A DNA stretch of 64,000 bases from Nostoc sp. FACHB-110 (GTDB taxonomy: Bacteria; Cyanobacteriota; Cyanobacteriia; Cyanobacteriales; Nostocaceae), in contig NZ_JACJRU010000030.1 in NCBI RefSeq assembly GCF_014697425.1, forward strand, positions 1 through 64,000. The letters are read 5' to 3'. This document shows, piece after piece, positions 34,500 to 43,600 of the stretch (positions are counted from its first letter, which is position 1; the number at the start of each line of letters is the position of its first letter). The notes under the pieces were generated by a model. It worked only from the letters and a program-made list of their open reading frames with translations, did no database searches and was not told where the DNA came from. Position numbers and translations under genes: made by a program.

Positions 34500-36491
34500 A
34501 TGATGGTTAAGACACTTCCCCCGACTTCCCAATCGACTGAGGGCGAAACAAAAATAACTGAAGTGGTATCAGACAATGGTACACAGGCTTTGGTTGTGCG
34601 CTCGCCCAATGTAATTATCAAAAACGCTGAGTATGAAGCAATTAAATATAATCCTGTAGATGTTGCAGCCCATTACAAACATAGACCGTTGCAAGTTATA
34701 CAGCGCATAACTACAGTGTTGCAACCAACTTTAGCCTTTGTATTTGGGTTGTGGTGGGATAGCAAACGGGGAAAAGTTGTCAAAAATGACCGTCGTCGTG
34801 CGGCGCAACTGCGGGAACTGTTGACACGCTTGGGGCCTGCTTATATCAAAATTGGGCAAGCTTTGTCCACCAGGCCAGATTTAGTACCGCCTGTTTTTTT
34901 AGAAGAATTAACTAAATTACAAGACCAATTACCGCCTTTTCCTAACGAAATTGCGTACCAGTTTATAGAAGAAGAATTAGGCGCACCGCCAGAAGAGATT
35001 TATACAGAACTCTCACCGCAGCCTATTGCGGCGGCTTCTTTGGGACAAGTTTATAAAGGAAAGCTGAAAACAGGTGAAGAAGTAGCGGTAAAAGTGCAGC
35101 GTCCTGATTTGCGCGAGCGAATTACGATTGACTTATATATTTTGCGCCGCCTGGCTGGTTGGGTACAAAAAAACGTCAAGCGTGTGCGGAGTGATTTAGT
35201 CGGGATTTTGGATGAATTGGGCGATCGCATTTTTGAAGAAATGGATTACATTCATGAAGGCGAAAATGCCGAGCGATTTTTCCAATTGTACGGACATATC
35301 AAAGATGTCTACGTACCGAAGATTTATTGGGAGTATACCAACCGTCGCGTATTGACGATGGAGTGGATTAACGGCACTAAGTTAACCCAAACCGCAGAAA
35401 TCAAAGCCCAAGGCATAGATGCGCGTTATTTAATAGAAGTGGGTGTGCAGTGTTCTCTGCGCCAGTTATTAGAACATGGCTTTTTCCATGCTGACCCTCA
35501 TCCTGGTAACTTGTTAGCCACAACCGATGGTAAATTGGCTTACCTAGACTTTGGGATGATGAGCGAGATTAAACCACCCCAAAGATATGGTTTAATTGAG
35601 GCGATCGTTCACGTAGTCAACCGTGATTTTGAAGGTTTAGCTCAAGATTACGTCAAACTAGACTTTTTATCACCAGACACAGACCTCACACCAATTATCC
35701 CCGCATTTGCCAGAGTATTTGCGGATGCTCAAGGCGCAAGCGTAGCCGAACTCAACATTAAAAGCATCACCGATGAACTATCGGCTTTGATGTATGAGTA
35801 TCCTTTTCGCGTTCCTCCCTACTACGCTTTAATCATTCGCTCTCTAGTAACCCTAGAAGGAATTGCTATTTATATAGACCCCAACTTCAAAGTTCTCAGT
35901 GAAGCTTATCCTTACGTTTCTAAACGCCTATTAACTGACCCCGCACCACAGTTAAGAACATCACTCCGAGACTTGCTGTTTAAAGAAGGTAAATTCCGCT
36001 GGAATCGCCTAGAAAACTTGTTGCGGAATGCGCGCAATAATGAAGATTATGATTTTAACTTAGTGCTAAATCAGGGCATAGATTTCCTATCTTCTGAACG
36101 GGGCGCATTTATTCGTGACAAATTGGTAGATGAATTCGTCAACGGAGTCAACGCTTTAAGTAAAAATGTGCTGCATAACTTCACTTACTTGTTGCGCGAA
36201 AGAGTAGGTTTAACAGCAATTAACGAAACGCCAGCTGCAACTGTGGAACAGCAACAAACCTTAGAGCATATCAAACGCATTTTAAAAATTCTGCAAGAAA
36301 CCCGTGGTTTTGATCCCTTGCAGTTAGCTCCTCAGTTAGCCCAATTATTAGTCAATCCTAGCGTGCAGCACTTGGGTCAACAAATTGGGGTGCGGTTGGT
36401 GCAGAAATCCTTAGCACGGTTAATTCGAGAGTTGTTAGCCGCAGAAGATATCGAGGAAATTAGGGCGCAAAGAGAAATGAAAAGGGTGTAG
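34500..36491 (+). CDS. ABC1/UbiB-family atypical kinase
   Basis: A 663-aa protein of the UbiB/ADCK family, known for roles in quinone metabolism and, in plants and cyanobacteria, in plastid or thylakoid lipid and prenylquinone homeostasis. The KxGQ motif (AYIKIGQALSTRPDL, about residue 117), the AAASLGQVY alanine-rich loop, the EVAVKVQRP lysine, the HADPHPGNLL catalytic loop and YLDFGMM (about 349) are all present. A C-terminal helical region follows. The frame is open from TTG 34455, but two in-frame ATGs at 34500 and 34503 are more likely starts. Neither has a strong ribosome site. Confidence 0.9.
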   Translation: MMVKTLPPTSQSTEGETKITEVVSDNGTQALVVRSPNVIIKNAEYEAIKYNPVDVAAHYKHRPLQVIQRITTVLQPTLAFVFGLWWDSKRGKVVKNDRRRAAQLRELLTRLGPAYIKIGQALSTRPDLVPPVFLEELTKLQDQLPPFPNEIAYQFIEEELGAPPEEIYTELSPQPIAAASLGQVYKGKLKTGEEVAVKVQRPDLRERITIDLYILRRLAGWVQKNVKRVRSDLVGILDELGDRIFEEMDYIHEGENAERFFQLYGHIKDVYVPKIYWEYTNRRVLTMEWINGTKLTQTAEIKAQGIDARYLIEVGVQCSLRQLLEHGFFHADPHPGNLLATTDGKLAYLDFGMMSEIKPPQRYGLIEAIVHVVNRDFEGLAQDYVKLDFLSPDTDLTPIIPAFARVFADAQGASVAELNIKSITDELSALMYEYPFRVPPYYALIIRSLVTLEGIAIYIDPNFKVLSEAYPYVSKRLLTDPAPQLRTSLRDLLFKEGKFRWNRLENLLRNARNNEDYDFNLVLNQGIDFLSSERGAFIRDKLVDEFVNGVNALSKNVLHNFTYLLRERVGLTAINETPAATVEQQQTLEHIKRILKILQETRGFDPLQLAPQLAQLLVNPSVQHLGQQIGVRLVQKSLARLIRELLAAEDIEEIRAQREMKRV

Positions 36492-36900
36492 GGAAACCCA
36501 TACTTAAAAGCAGGGGCTTGTACCCTATGGGGTGTGGGAAAACAACCTCTAACCTACACCCCACACCCCGTTTTGCTCAGAAATGTTTAACTGAATTATC
36601 CCTCTTTTGTTATTACGGGGAGAAAAAAATACTAACCCACTTATGAATGCTAAACAAATTAAGGAATTAAGCGATCGCCATCTCACTTTATCATTTAAAT
36701 ACCCTTGTTGAGAATAAACGTAAAACTAGGATTTTCAGATTATTCTCTGCCGAAAGTAACAAAAGAGGGATAAGTAGAAAGGCGTAAAAAAAACGAAGTA
36801 TGTAACTAAAAGTAAAGTTGCCTCAAACCTTCTTCCCTCCTGCCGCGTGCCTTGCCCTAACGATAAATATTCATACCCACCTACTTAAAGTGAAACGGTA
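36492..36900. other. Intergenic region between convergent genes
   Basis: 409 bp with no gene. It contains ACACCCCACACCCC-type repeat sequence (about 36552-36571), one HIP1 octamer, and a 178-bp stretch bounded by a perfect 17-bp inverted repeat (listed separately). Confidence 0.6.
36596..36773. mobile_element. 178-bp element bounded by perfect 17-bp inverted repeats
   Basis: TTATCCCTCTTTTGTTA at 36596-36612 and its exact complement at 36757-36773 enclose 144 bp of AT-rich sequence with one HIP1 site and no open frame. It is not obviously followed by a T tract and the loop is too long for a terminator. The structure suggests a MITE. No target-site duplication is evident and no second copy is in the window. 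Confidence 0.5.
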
Positions 36901-38031
36901 TTAACTGGCGTGGGAATGCTGCTGTATTTTTGCTAGATATAAAAGTTCTTGTGTCGTGAGACTGCGTTTTTTCTGCATTGACTCTTGCCGCACGGCATTC
37001 AAGACAGATTGGGTATCTTCGGGATTTAGCAGAATACCGTGTTGTTGCAGCACGTTAGATAATAGATGTCGTCCAGAATGCTTACCAACAACTAAGCGCC
37101 GTTCTTGCCCAATTTCTTCGGGGGAAAATGGCTCGTAAGTCTTGGGGTTTTGTAAAACACCATGAGCGTGAATTCCAGATTCGTGGGCAAAGGTATTTTC
37201 GCCGACGATCGCTTTCCACGGTGGTACGTGATAACCTGAGGCGGTGGCGACAAGTTGAGATATTTCTAACAAACGGCGAGTATCAATACTTAAATCAATC
37301 TTATATAGATGTTTTATTGCCATAACTATTTCTTCTAAAGCTGCATTACCCGCGCGTTCACCCAAGCCATTGACGGTGGTATTCACGGATAATGCACCTG
37401 CTTTAATTCCGGCTAGGGCGTTTGCAGTAGCTAATCCAAAATCGTTATGAGTATGCATTTCTAGGGGGATAGACAAGGAATTGACTAATTTTTTTACCTT
37501 GTCATAGGTTGTGAACGGATCAAGAATACCTACGGTGTCACAAAAGCGAAACCGCGATGCGCCCCATTCTTCAGCCGCTAAGACTACATCTAACAGAAAT
37601 TGTTCGTCGGCTCTAGAAGAATCTTCGCCACCGACGGAGACAAACAAGCCTTGATCAAGGGCAAAGCTGAGGCTATCTTTGAGCTTTTGTAAAACTACTT
37701 GCCATTGTCCTTGAAATTTAGCGGCGATTTGAATTGTCGAGACAGGGATGGATATATGCACTCTTTTTAAGCCGCAAGCAATAGAAGCTTGAATATCAGA
37801 AATCACGGCGCGATTCCAACCTAAAAGATTAGCTTGCAAACCGAGATCAACTATTGTAGAGATCGCTTGCTGTTCCGTCTCACCCATCGCCGCAACGCCA
37901 ATTTCTAATTCTGGCACGCCAATGGCATCCAAAAATTTAGCGATCGCAATTTTCTCGTGCAAGTTAAAAGCAACGCCAGCTGCTTGTTCACCATCTCTTA
38001 ATGTAGTGTCATTGATGACAACCCGATCCAT
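36901..38031 (-). CDS. nifV: Homocitrate synthase
   Basis: A 376-aa enzyme that condenses acetyl-CoA and 2-oxoglutarate to homocitrate, the organic ligand of the nitrogenase FeMo cofactor. The N-terminal INDTTLRDGEQAAGVAF, the metal-binding HTHNDFGLATANA and the GLGERAGNAALEE motif show the DRE-TIM synthase family; the overall sequence fits NifV rather than isopropylmalate synthase, as the leucine-feedback C-terminal domain is missing. The start is ATG 38031, with GGAGA upstream. No other nif gene is nearby. Confidence 0.93.
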   Translation of the reverse strand: MDRVVINDTTLRDGEQAAGVAFNLHEKIAIAKFLDAIGVPELEIGVAAMGETEQQAISTIVDLGLQANLLGWNRAVISDIQASIACGLKRVHISIPVSTIQIAAKFQGQWQVVLQKLKDSLSFALDQGLFVSVGGEDSSRADEQFLLDVVLAAEEWGASRFRFCDTVGILDPFTTYDKVKKLVNSLSIPLEMHTHNDFGLATANALAGIKAGALSVNTTVNGLGERAGNAALEEIVMAIKHLYKIDLSIDTRRLLEISQLVATASGYHVPPWKAIVGENTFAHESGIHAHGVLQNPKTYEPFSPEEIGQERRLVVGKHSGRHLLSNVLQQHGILLNPEDTQSVLNAVRQESMQKKRSLTTQELLYLAKIQQHSHAS

Positions 38032-38517
38032 TTTTCAATTTTCTCCAAAAAAATCTGGGCTGGAAGAAGCATAAGCAAAATCTGACAAAAAATACTCCAC
38101 AAAAGATGGGAGTTTGTCATTTATACTTATACTTTTAGAATTGATTTTTACCAGTTAATTCCCACTCAACAATGGGTATTTCAAAACTATATTTCTCTCC
38201 TGATAAATTGAGAATCAGGCAAATTTGAAAATATTTACTCCCTCAAGATACATCAACTAAAATTCATTACCATATTGATGCAAGTATCTTTGACGACTAA
38301 GTTATTATCCTAAACTCAACCTAGAATTAGTATAGAATATGTTGCCTCATTAAAGTACTTTACTGGACTGACAAAAATAAGATATTGCAATCAAAGATAT
38401 TTTCTCAGTGTCTGCTGTTACCAGAAGATAAATGCTGACACATCTGCGGTTAGTTTATCTAAGTAAATTGCCACAAATTAACTGTGTCAGTCCGCTACAT
38501 TTATTGATAATGAATCA
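38032..38517. other. Intergenic region upstream of nifV
   Basis: 486 bp, AT-rich, no credible gene and no repeat that I recognise. It should hold the nifV promoter; on the minus strand TATAAGTATAAAT-like sequence near 38125-38137 could be a -10 region, but I see no clear NtcA site (GTA-N8-TAC). Confidence 0.45.
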
Positions 38518-39021
38518 CTACTCTGAAGTTACTGTTTTATTAGATAACATTTCTGGTGATTCTGGTAATATTTCATGATGAGTTGTAGTAGCATTTCCAA
38601 ACATTCGAGACATCAAAGGTAAAGCCACAAAAATCACTGCTAAAACGAATAAAAATGCAGAAATTCCAAAAAGCTGCTTCTGCTGTATTTCTAACACACC
38701 CCGCAAAATTACTTCACGTAATGCTGAAACTATCGTAATTTCGACGGCTGCTCCTACTGATATCTGCTGAGTTTGTAAGTAATCAATTAGTAACCGAAAC
38801 AACTCGACAAGAATCAAAATAAATAGAATATCTGATGTGACTTCGCGTAAATCTAACGGGTGTATAAAGGAGAGAAACATATCTCCTAACCTAATTAACA
38901 TCACACAGAATAACCCAAGACACAAAGAAACAATAATAAAGTCTTGAAATCTTTCTAGGTTGTTGACAATTGTCTCTCGCTCAAACCAACTATTGACTTC
39001 TCTAATTACCCGCTTTGGCAT
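38518..39021 (-). CDS. PsiE-like membrane protein
   Basis: A 167-aa protein with four hydrophobic helices (about residues 27-48, 60-85, 95-110 and 118-140), of the phosphate-starvation-inducible PsiE type. Its biochemical role is unknown. The motif TIVSALREVILRG between helices 3 and 4 is characteristic of the family. No Pho box was identified upstream. Start ATG 39021. Confidence 0.78.
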   Translation of the reverse strand: MPKRVIREVNSWFERETIVNNLERFQDFIIVSLCLGLFCVMLIRLGDMFLSFIHPLDLREVTSDILFILILVELFRLLIDYLQTQQISVGAAVEITIVSALREVILRGVLEIQQKQLFGISAFLFVLAVIFVALPLMSRMFGNATTTHHEILPESPEMLSNKTVTSE

Positions 39022-39124
39022 AATCTATCCCAAGACTTGGTTTACTTATCTATATAATAGGCAATTTAAAAAAATAAAAAGTTAATTGGAGTAATTATGA
39101 AATCCAGATTTCATAACATCTAAT

Positions 39125-39349
39125 TGAGAGGATGTTTTAAAAGTTTTGGGCGAATATAATTCGCTACTACACAAACAAATTCCGCACTTCGACAAGCTCA
39201 GTGACCACCTGCGCGGACTAAGGAAAAATCAATGGTTTTGTCTGTGTAGCCAAGCCATTGCGTTGGGCGGGTTCCCCGACTCCCTCAATGGCGCGCGATT
39301 TCTAATCGCCAATAAAAGTATTAAATTAGACTTTTAAAACAACCTCTGA
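39125..39349. mobile_element. MITE-like element, 225 bp
   Basis: 20-bp terminal inverted repeats (39125-39144 and 39330-39349, 18 of 20 matching, core GTTTTAAAAGT). Inside, in reverse order relative to 21285-21442, are the CGAATATAATTCGC palindrome, a CTACACAAACAAA module, a CGCGGACTAA module and the GTTTTGTCTGTGTAGCC module. A further CACTTCGACAAGCTCAGTGA piece and a GCGATTTCTAATCGCC palindrome make it longer. No transposase. A small open frame inside is only translated repeat. Confidence 0.78.
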
Positions 39350-39567
39350 GCCAAATCAGAATTTACACCTAAAAAACATAAACTAAGATGTAAATAAATC
39401 TGTGCCCTCTTCTCTTTCTTAACAAATAAAATTGTTACATTAAAAAAGATAGCTAAAAGTACGTAATTTTGTTATCAAAATAACAAACTAATCAAGTTTT
39501 AGGTAAAAATCAAAAGATACCAGTTTCATCAATAAAACTGGCATCTAAAATCACAATTTTATTTTAA
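39350..39567. other. AT-rich spacer after the MITE
   Basis: No gene. Contains a TTTGTTAT/ATAACAAA inverted repeat near 39469-39486 and the terminator of the GDSL gene. With the MITE and the sequence before it, the gene-free stretch runs from 39022. Confidence 0.5.
39510..39544 (-). terminator. Terminator after the GDSL hydrolase gene
   Basis: Reading the minus strand, TGCCAGTTT (39543-39535) pairs with AAACTGGTA (39526-39518), followed by TCTTTTGATTTTT. Confidence 0.7.
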
Positions 39568-40437
39568 TTAACCGAGCAAAGATAGAGAAATCTCATAGCG
39601 TAAAAGTGAAAAAGCTTCCTCGGCGATGATGTGATTTACTTTAGTTGTCAGATGTACTTGATCCCAAAATACATATTCATCGGGATGACCAGATTCTACT
39701 AGGGAACAAGCTTGATTTGTATTCGTAAAACCAAACTTCTGCGGATTAGCGATCGCCTCAGCTACAATAGACTTGACATCAAATAAGACCAGATTGATTT
39801 TGTCATCAAAAATATAGGCTATTTCTTTCAAAGCTTGGTTATGCTGCTGGATAACTTGACTGACTAAATCAGCATTGGTAATCTGATTTACTTCTGAGGC
39901 TAGAGGTGTTTTGCCAATATCGATGAGATTCACTAACAAAATATTTTTCGCACCCAGTTCTATTAAACCTTGAATTGCTGTAGAAATATTAGCGATCGTC
40001 GTGACAGGATCACTATACTTAGGAATACCGTTGACAAACGGTGCATAATCAGCAGCACCAGCCCAGATAATACACAGTGCATTTGGATTGATAGATTGCT
40101 GATTTTGTTGTAATAAACTGCTAAATGAATGTATTTGTTGCTGCAATCCTGATAATTCTGGTAAATTAGGTATCACAGCAGGAAATAAATTATCTAGGCC
40201 TGTAGTTGCACCTCCAACAGAAAAATTAAGACCTTGATTATGTGAAGTATTTTCTGTGCTTGGTTGTAGGCTGATTTCTAAGTTATCTGCTAAATAGTCA
40301 ACCCAGAGATAGCCATTAGAAAATCTGCCATAATAGTTAGGAGGTGCGGCTAAAATTCCACCAGTAGCATTAAAAGCATTACCGATATCTGAATAGCTGT
40401 CACCAAAGATGTATAAATTGCTGAATGGCTGAGTCAT
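39568..40437 (-). CDS. SGNH/GDSL-family hydrolase
   Basis: A 289-aa esterase or lipase of the GDSL type. Block I with the nucleophile serine is IFGDSYSDIGN (about residues 10-20). The Gly of block II is in SVGGATTGL. The C-terminal catalytic Asp and His are in FWDQVHLT. Block III reads IWAGAADY, lacking the usual GxND asparagine, as in some plant-type GDSL lipases. No signal peptide is visible from ATG 40437. The frame extends to 40500, but the extra 21 residues are unlike the family. Confidence 0.82.
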   Translation of the reverse strand: MTQPFSNLYIFGDSYSDIGNAFNATGGILAAPPNYYGRFSNGYLWVDYLADNLEISLQPSTENTSHNQGLNFSVGGATTGLDNLFPAVIPNLPELSGLQQQIHSFSSLLQQNQQSINPNALCIIWAGAADYAPFVNGIPKYSDPVTTIANISTAIQGLIELGAKNILLVNLIDIGKTPLASEVNQITNADLVSQVIQQHNQALKEIAYIFDDKINLVLFDVKSIVAEAIANPQKFGFTNTNQACSLVESGHPDEYVFWDQVHLTTKVNHIIAEEAFSLLRYEISLSLLG

Positions 40438-40657
40438 ATCTGTGCAGTACCTTACAGTAATCAGGAAATTGTCGATATTTTTTATACAGGTATAACACAA
40501 AGATACTGCGATAGGTTTATCAGTGAAATTTATGATTTTTTAAGGGCTGAGTGAATTAATTATGCAATTCATATTCATTTAAATGATGTAGTGATTTATT
40601 CCTGTAGCTAGGGAAATCTATAAGTATTAGCATAATTTTATTCCAGAGGAAAAAATA

Positions 40658-43600
40658 GTGTCGGCAGTGTTGAGGATATCAGGATATGACCTTCAGGAAA
40701 TTCTGCATGAAGGTGTAGACACCATTGTTTACAGGGTAATTTCCCAAACTAGCCAGCAACCAGTAATTCTGAAAATACTTAAAGCAGACTATCCGAGCCT
40801 AGAAGATATCTTTCGCCTCAAACAGGAATATAAAATTAGAGGCAATCTTGACCATGAAGGTGTAGTCAAAGTTTATGGTCTAGAAAGTTATGAAAATCGT
40901 CTGGTGCTAGTTAGCGAAGACTTTGGTGGTATTAGCCTCAAACAATGGCTAGCAACACAACAACCTTCTGTGCTGTGCTTCCTCAACATCGCAGTTTCCC
41001 TGGCTAAAACCATTGAGTATATACATCAACAGCACATCGTTCACAAAGATATTAAACCAGCCAATATCATTATCAACCCCCAATCTCAACAGGTGAAAAT
41101 TACTGACTTTTGTATCGCTTCACTGTTGAATCAAGAAACACCTCAAATCATCAATTCCAACCACATGGAAGGAACTCTGGCGTATATGTCGCCAGAACAA
41201 ACAGGGCGAATGAATCGTTGTGTTGATTACCGCAGTGATTTTTACTCCTTAGGGGTGACATTTTACGAAATACTCACAGGAAAATTGCCATTTCAAGGCA
41301 ATGATTTATTGGAATTAGTTCACTGTCATATTGCGAAACAACCAACGGCAATTCAAGATTTAAACTCAGAAGTACCAGAAGTTTTAGCAGCGATAATTGC
41401 GAAACTGATGGCTAAGAATGCAGAAGACCGCTATCAAACTGCGGCTGGGTTGTTAGCAGATTTAGAATTATGTTTAGAGCAAATCGAAACTTCTGGTAGT
41501 GTAGCAAAATTTATTCCCGGTGAGCGCGATCGCACTGCCAATTTTCTCATCCCGCAAAAACTCTATGGGCGGGAACAAGAAGTGCAAATATTATTATCAG
41601 CCTTTGCACGAATAGCAATATCACAATCACCAATGGAATTAGTACTCGTGTCTGGTTACTCTGGTGTGGGTAAATCTTCGCTAGTCAACGAAGTTCATAA
41701 ACCAATTGTGCATCGGCGCGGTTATTTTATTCGGGGCAAATTCGACCAATTTCAGCGCAATATTCCCTATGCTTCTTTAATTCAAGCATTTCAAAGTTTG
41801 ATACAACAATTACTCACAGAAACCAACACGCAAGTCGAAATCTGGAAACAAAAGTTACTGTCGGCTTTAAATAATCATGGGCAAGTAATTATTGATGTCA
41901 TTCCTGAAGTTGAAGGAATTATCGGTAAGCAACCATCAATTCCCCAATTAGGTTCAAAAGAAGCCCAAAACCGTTTTCATCAAGTATTCCAAGCATTTAT
42001 TCAAGTTTTTACTCAATCCGATCATCCATTAGTTATATTTCTAGATGATTTGCAATGGGCAGATTCGGCTTCTTTAGATTTTATTCAAGTATTGATGACC
42101 AATTCAGATACTCAATACTTGCTGTTAATTGGTGCATATCGAGATAACGAAGTTAGCAACACTCATCCATTATTAAAAATATTAGAAGAAATTGCCCAAG
42201 CAGGTACTCAAATTCACAATATTGTGCTGTCTCCATTAGGCATTAATCATGTACAGCAAATTGTGGCAGATACTCTCAATGATGCCGAAAAAACCTTATC
42301 TCTAGCAGAGTTATTATTTAATAAAACTCAAGGCAATCCTTTTTTTCTGACTCAATTACTCAAAACTTTATATCAAGACAAACTACTTAAGTTTGATTTT
42401 AACCAAGGTAGCTGGCAATGGGATTTATCGCAAATTCAAGCAACAGGTATTGTAGATAAGAACGTAGTAGAGTTAGTAGCAGGCAATATTGCTAAGTTAC
42501 CAGACATCACTCAAACTACTTTAAAGTTAGCCGCTTGTATTGGTGCGCGTTTTAGTTTAAATATTTTAGCAACAGTCAGCGAACAGCGATCGCTCGTTGT
42601 CGCCACAGCCTTAGAACCTGCTTTGCAAGCTGGACTCATCTTACCTTTGAGCCATGAATACAGCATACCCCTATTGTTTGGTGATGCAGAATTAGAAATT
42701 ATTGGGTTTGATGATGCTCAAATAACTTATCGTTTTCTGCACGATCGCGTTCAACAAGCAGCTTATTCTCTCATTCCTGAATCCCAAAAGCAAGCCACTC
42801 ATTTCAAAATTGGGCGGTTACTCTTACAAAACAAAACCGCGTCCGAAATTGAGTCTCACATTTTCGATATTGTGAATCAATTTAATTATGCGATCGATTT
42901 ATTTTGTACACCAGAGCAAAAAGATGAATTAGCTCGATATAATTTAATCGCTGGACATAAAGCAAAAGCAGCCGTAGCCCATGAACCTGCTGTCAACTAT
43001 TTGCGAATAGCACGCCAACTCTTAGCAGAAAATAGTTGGCAATTGCAATATCAATTAACCTTAGATATTTATGTTGAAGGTGCAGAAGCAGAATATCTAA
43101 CTACTAATTTTGAGACAGCCCAGGCATTATCAAATACTGTAATTCAAAAAGCTGCAAACTTACTAGATAAAATCAAAGTTTATGAATTAATCATAGACAT
43201 GAATGTTGCCAAAGGTCAGCAATTTTTATCTGTAGAAATTGGACTCAAAGCCATAGAATTATTAGGAATTAATCTAGTAAAATATCAAGGTAATGTTAAT
43301 AGTCTACCGCAATTACCATTGCTGTCTGATTTAACAACATTTCCAGAAATGACCAACCCTTGTCAATTGGCAACTATCCGCATTCTGAGTAAAATTACTG
43401 TACCCTCTTATCAATCTGCACCAGATATTTATCCGCAAGTAGTTTTAACAATGGTGAACCTGTGCTTAGAACACGGACACTCGCCATTAGCGGCTTATGT
43501 TTATGGTGCTTATAGTGCATTCTTACAATCTATTATTGGTAATCCCGCCGCTTCTTATCGTTCAGGCCAAATTGCTTTTCATTTATTAGAACAATACCCT

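Noticed and set aside
39146..39337. 63-aa open frame
   Set aside because: Entirely inside the MITE at 39125-39349.
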